Source of the DNA: JBDIAG01 sp963835085
Lineage (GTDB): Bacteria; Actinomycetota; Actinomycetes; Actinomycetales; CAWJMD01
Assembly (NCBI GenBank): GCA_963835085.1
Contig: CAWIED010000001.1
Location: 3,348,001 to 3,412,000 of the forward strand
Direction of reading: 5' to 3'
Length of the DNA stretch: 64,000 nt
A program made the translations under genes and the position numbers. Shown one piece after another: positions 62,727 through 64,000 of this stretch (position 1 is its first letter; each line of letters opens with the position of its first letter). A model generated the notes under the pieces. It was not told the origin of the DNA and did no database searches. It saw nothing but the letters and a program-made list of their open reading frames with translations.

Positions 62727-64000
62727 TCAGGCGTCGAGCTCGCTCGCAGCCTTGGTAGCCAGGCCCGCCGTGATGCCCCGGTGTGCCGAGATACGCATCG
62801 GGGCGTTGGCTACTCCGTACCCGTCGTAGCCACCGATTCGCTGACAAATCTCGAAGAACACGCGGTTTCCGCACAACGGCGTGAAGGCCTGCAGGATCAT
62901 CGACGACTCATCGCCGTCGAACAGGATGCCCAGCCGTTCCATTCGCTCGATCACCTCGGGTTCGAAGTTCGTGCGATAGGCCAGGTCCACGTAGTAGTTG
63001 TGTCCGATGTGGAGCAGCTCGCCACCGTTGGCGAGCACCTGCTCGCAGGCAGCGAAGATGTCCGACACTTCGAAGCTCACGCTGTTCTTGCGGGACTCGT
63101 CCTCGTGCACAGCATCGGAGTCGAGCAGCGCAACAGTCACGGTGACCCGCACGGAGCGGTCTTCGTTGCTCATCGAGCGAGAGCGGAAGAGCCCATAGGT
63201 CGCGGGGATCTCGACGTCCTCATGCGTGTGCAGGCCCAGCACGGAGCGAACGAACAGGGCTGCCTCATCGAAGTTGTCGAGGGGCTCAGAGAGACTGACG
63301 CCGTCGAAGCGGATTTCGGGGTCGATGGGCTGAGGCGGGTTCGGGTTGGCGTGCGGCGTGTAGGACTCGCTCCAGTGCTCGGGGTGGTGCGCCAGCGTCG
63401 TGAAGAACACTGTCGTGCCGTCGGGAGCTTCGACGCCGGCAATGTTGCTGACGCTCGGGCCACGGCCGGCTGAGGGGGAGGCCGCCCGCAGATACTGGCC
63501 ACGCTCGGTGGCCTCCTCCGGGTGGTCGGTCATCATCGCGAGCGCTGCCACGTGCGGGCCCACCTGCACGTTGACGGCCGCCTCCATCGAGTTGAGCAGG
63601 AGCTTCAGGTCGCCCTGCTCCCACAGTTCGATCGGCTTCTCCTTGTGGTCGCCGGTGTGCACGAACCCGAGTCCGGTCAGGGCCGCGACGAACTTCGGGT
63701 GGTCGGTCTTGACCGCGAGTTCAATGAAGTCGAGGCCACGGCAGATGGGCGCCGGCGGTGCCGCGTCCAACAGCGCGCGATCGACCGTGCCGAGGTGCGC
63801 GACACCGTCCTCCACGTAGAGCAGCGAGCGCAGGGCGTCCCGGGCGTTCCGCTCGGCCTCGGAGCGCCGGAAGACCGTGTTGAAGATCTCCAATGAGAGC
63901 GGACCCGTGTAACCGGCGACCAGACAGTCTTCGAGGAAACCGACCACGTCCCAGCTGCCCTGGCCCGGCCAGACGCGGTAGTGGCGGCTCCACTGCAGGA
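62727..64000 (-). CDS. Bifunctional isomerase-HPPD-like protein (QuiC type), C-terminal part
   Basis: At least 424 residues, open at the window edge. The first visible residues (VVGFLEDCLVAGYTGPLSLEIFN) are the end of a sugar-phosphate-isomerase TIM barrel. The rest is a 4-hydroxyphenylpyruvate-dioxygenase-like double VOC domain: GLDFIELAVKTDHPKFVAALTGLGFVHTGDHK, LAMMTDHPEEATERGQYL, FVRSVLGLHTHEDVEIPATYGLFRSRSM, and the metal-binding Glu region CGNRVFFEICQRIGGYDGYG. This order matches 3-dehydroshikimate dehydratases of the QuiC1 type, which make protocatechuate. The start is outside the window. Confidence 0.85.
   Translation of the reverse strand, partial: LQWSRHYRVWPGQGSWDVVGFLEDCLVAGYTGPLSLEIFNTVFRRSEAERNARDALRSLLYVEDGVAHLGTVDRALLDAAPPAPICRGLDFIELAVKTDHPKFVAALTGLGFVHTGDHKEKPIELWEQGDLKLLLNSMEAAVNVQVGPHVAALAMMTDHPEEATERGQYLRAASPSAGRGPSVSNIAGVEAPDGTTVFFTTLAHHPEHWSESYTPHANPNPPQPIDPEIRFDGVSLSEPLDNFDEAALFVRSVLGLHTHEDVEIPATYGLFRSRSMSNEDRSVRVTVTVALLDSDAVHEDESRKNSVSFEVSDIFAACEQVLANGGELLHIGHNYYVDLAYRTNFEPEVIERMERLGILFDGDESSMILQAFTPLCGNRVFFEICQRIGGYDGYGVANAPMRISAHRGITAGLATKAASELDA

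Overview
The window is high-GC DNA from an actinobacterium. The evidence is a dnaK-grpE-dnaJ-hspR operon with an upstream HAIR-type operator, F420-type oxidoreductases (LLM and PPOX folds), many GTG starts, apparently leaderless starts, and a eukaryote-like UDP-glucose pyrophosphorylase. Propionibacteriales is a plausible placement, but that is an inference.

Layout. 0-7 kb: the edge of a DUF2510 gene, a fused two-domain 2-oxoacid dehydrogenase E1, and a polyol locus (frameshifted AraC regulator, alditol oxidase, polyol permease). 7-15.2 kb: a NYN-LOTUS protein, the hsp70 operon with a ~100-bp repeat array between grpE and dnaJ, a frameshifted Pr6Pr membrane protein, and a DUF559/AbiEi-like gene bracketed by two 100-bp palindromic elements. 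15.2-17.8 kb: a stress protein with two FluC fluoride-channel subunits, an M24 peptidase fold and a cyclotransferase. 17.8-26.7 kb: a nitrate respiration locus (HTH regulator, narK, narGHJI) in which narK and especially narG are broken by frameshifts. 26.7-28.8 kb: a UBP zinc-finger gene with a complete IS630-type element just upstream, carrying a passenger gene. 29-32.4 kb: a divergent module of HTH and Clp-N-domain proteins facing a FAD monooxygenase across a symmetric operator. 33-42.9 kb: NUDIX, PAP2, a LacI-controlled sugar oxidoreductase/isomerase pair, a DMT exporter, an orphan ParB-like protein and homoserine acyltransferase. 43-51 kb: a GGDEF-EAL protein, galactokinase, UDP-glucose pyrophosphorylase, a FAD oxidase and CorA. 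51-64 kb: chorismate mutase, GH13, a large RND transporter, an LLM oxidoreductase, an aminotransferase, an XRE regulator, a diguanylate cyclase and part of a QuiC-like dehydratase.

The most unusual layer is non-coding. At least three unrelated families of dispersed palindromes lie between genes: a 37-bp core in five copies, a ~70-bp nested palindrome in three copies, and a 100-bp element in two copies. One composite module recurs at 7.9 and 32.6 kb and ends in hairpin repeats that form a strict 73-bp array at 32.8-33.0 kb. GC-rich minisatellites with 8-, 19-, 21-, 27-, 36- and ~100-bp units are scattered through genes and gaps.

The best candidates for undescribed biology are the HTH/Clp-N/FAD-monooxygenase module with its mirror-symmetric, apparently leaderless promoter, and the palindrome/hairpin element families. 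Five genes have frameshifts. In narG the protein sequence is conserved across frames, so sequencing error must be excluded before calling it a pseudogene.
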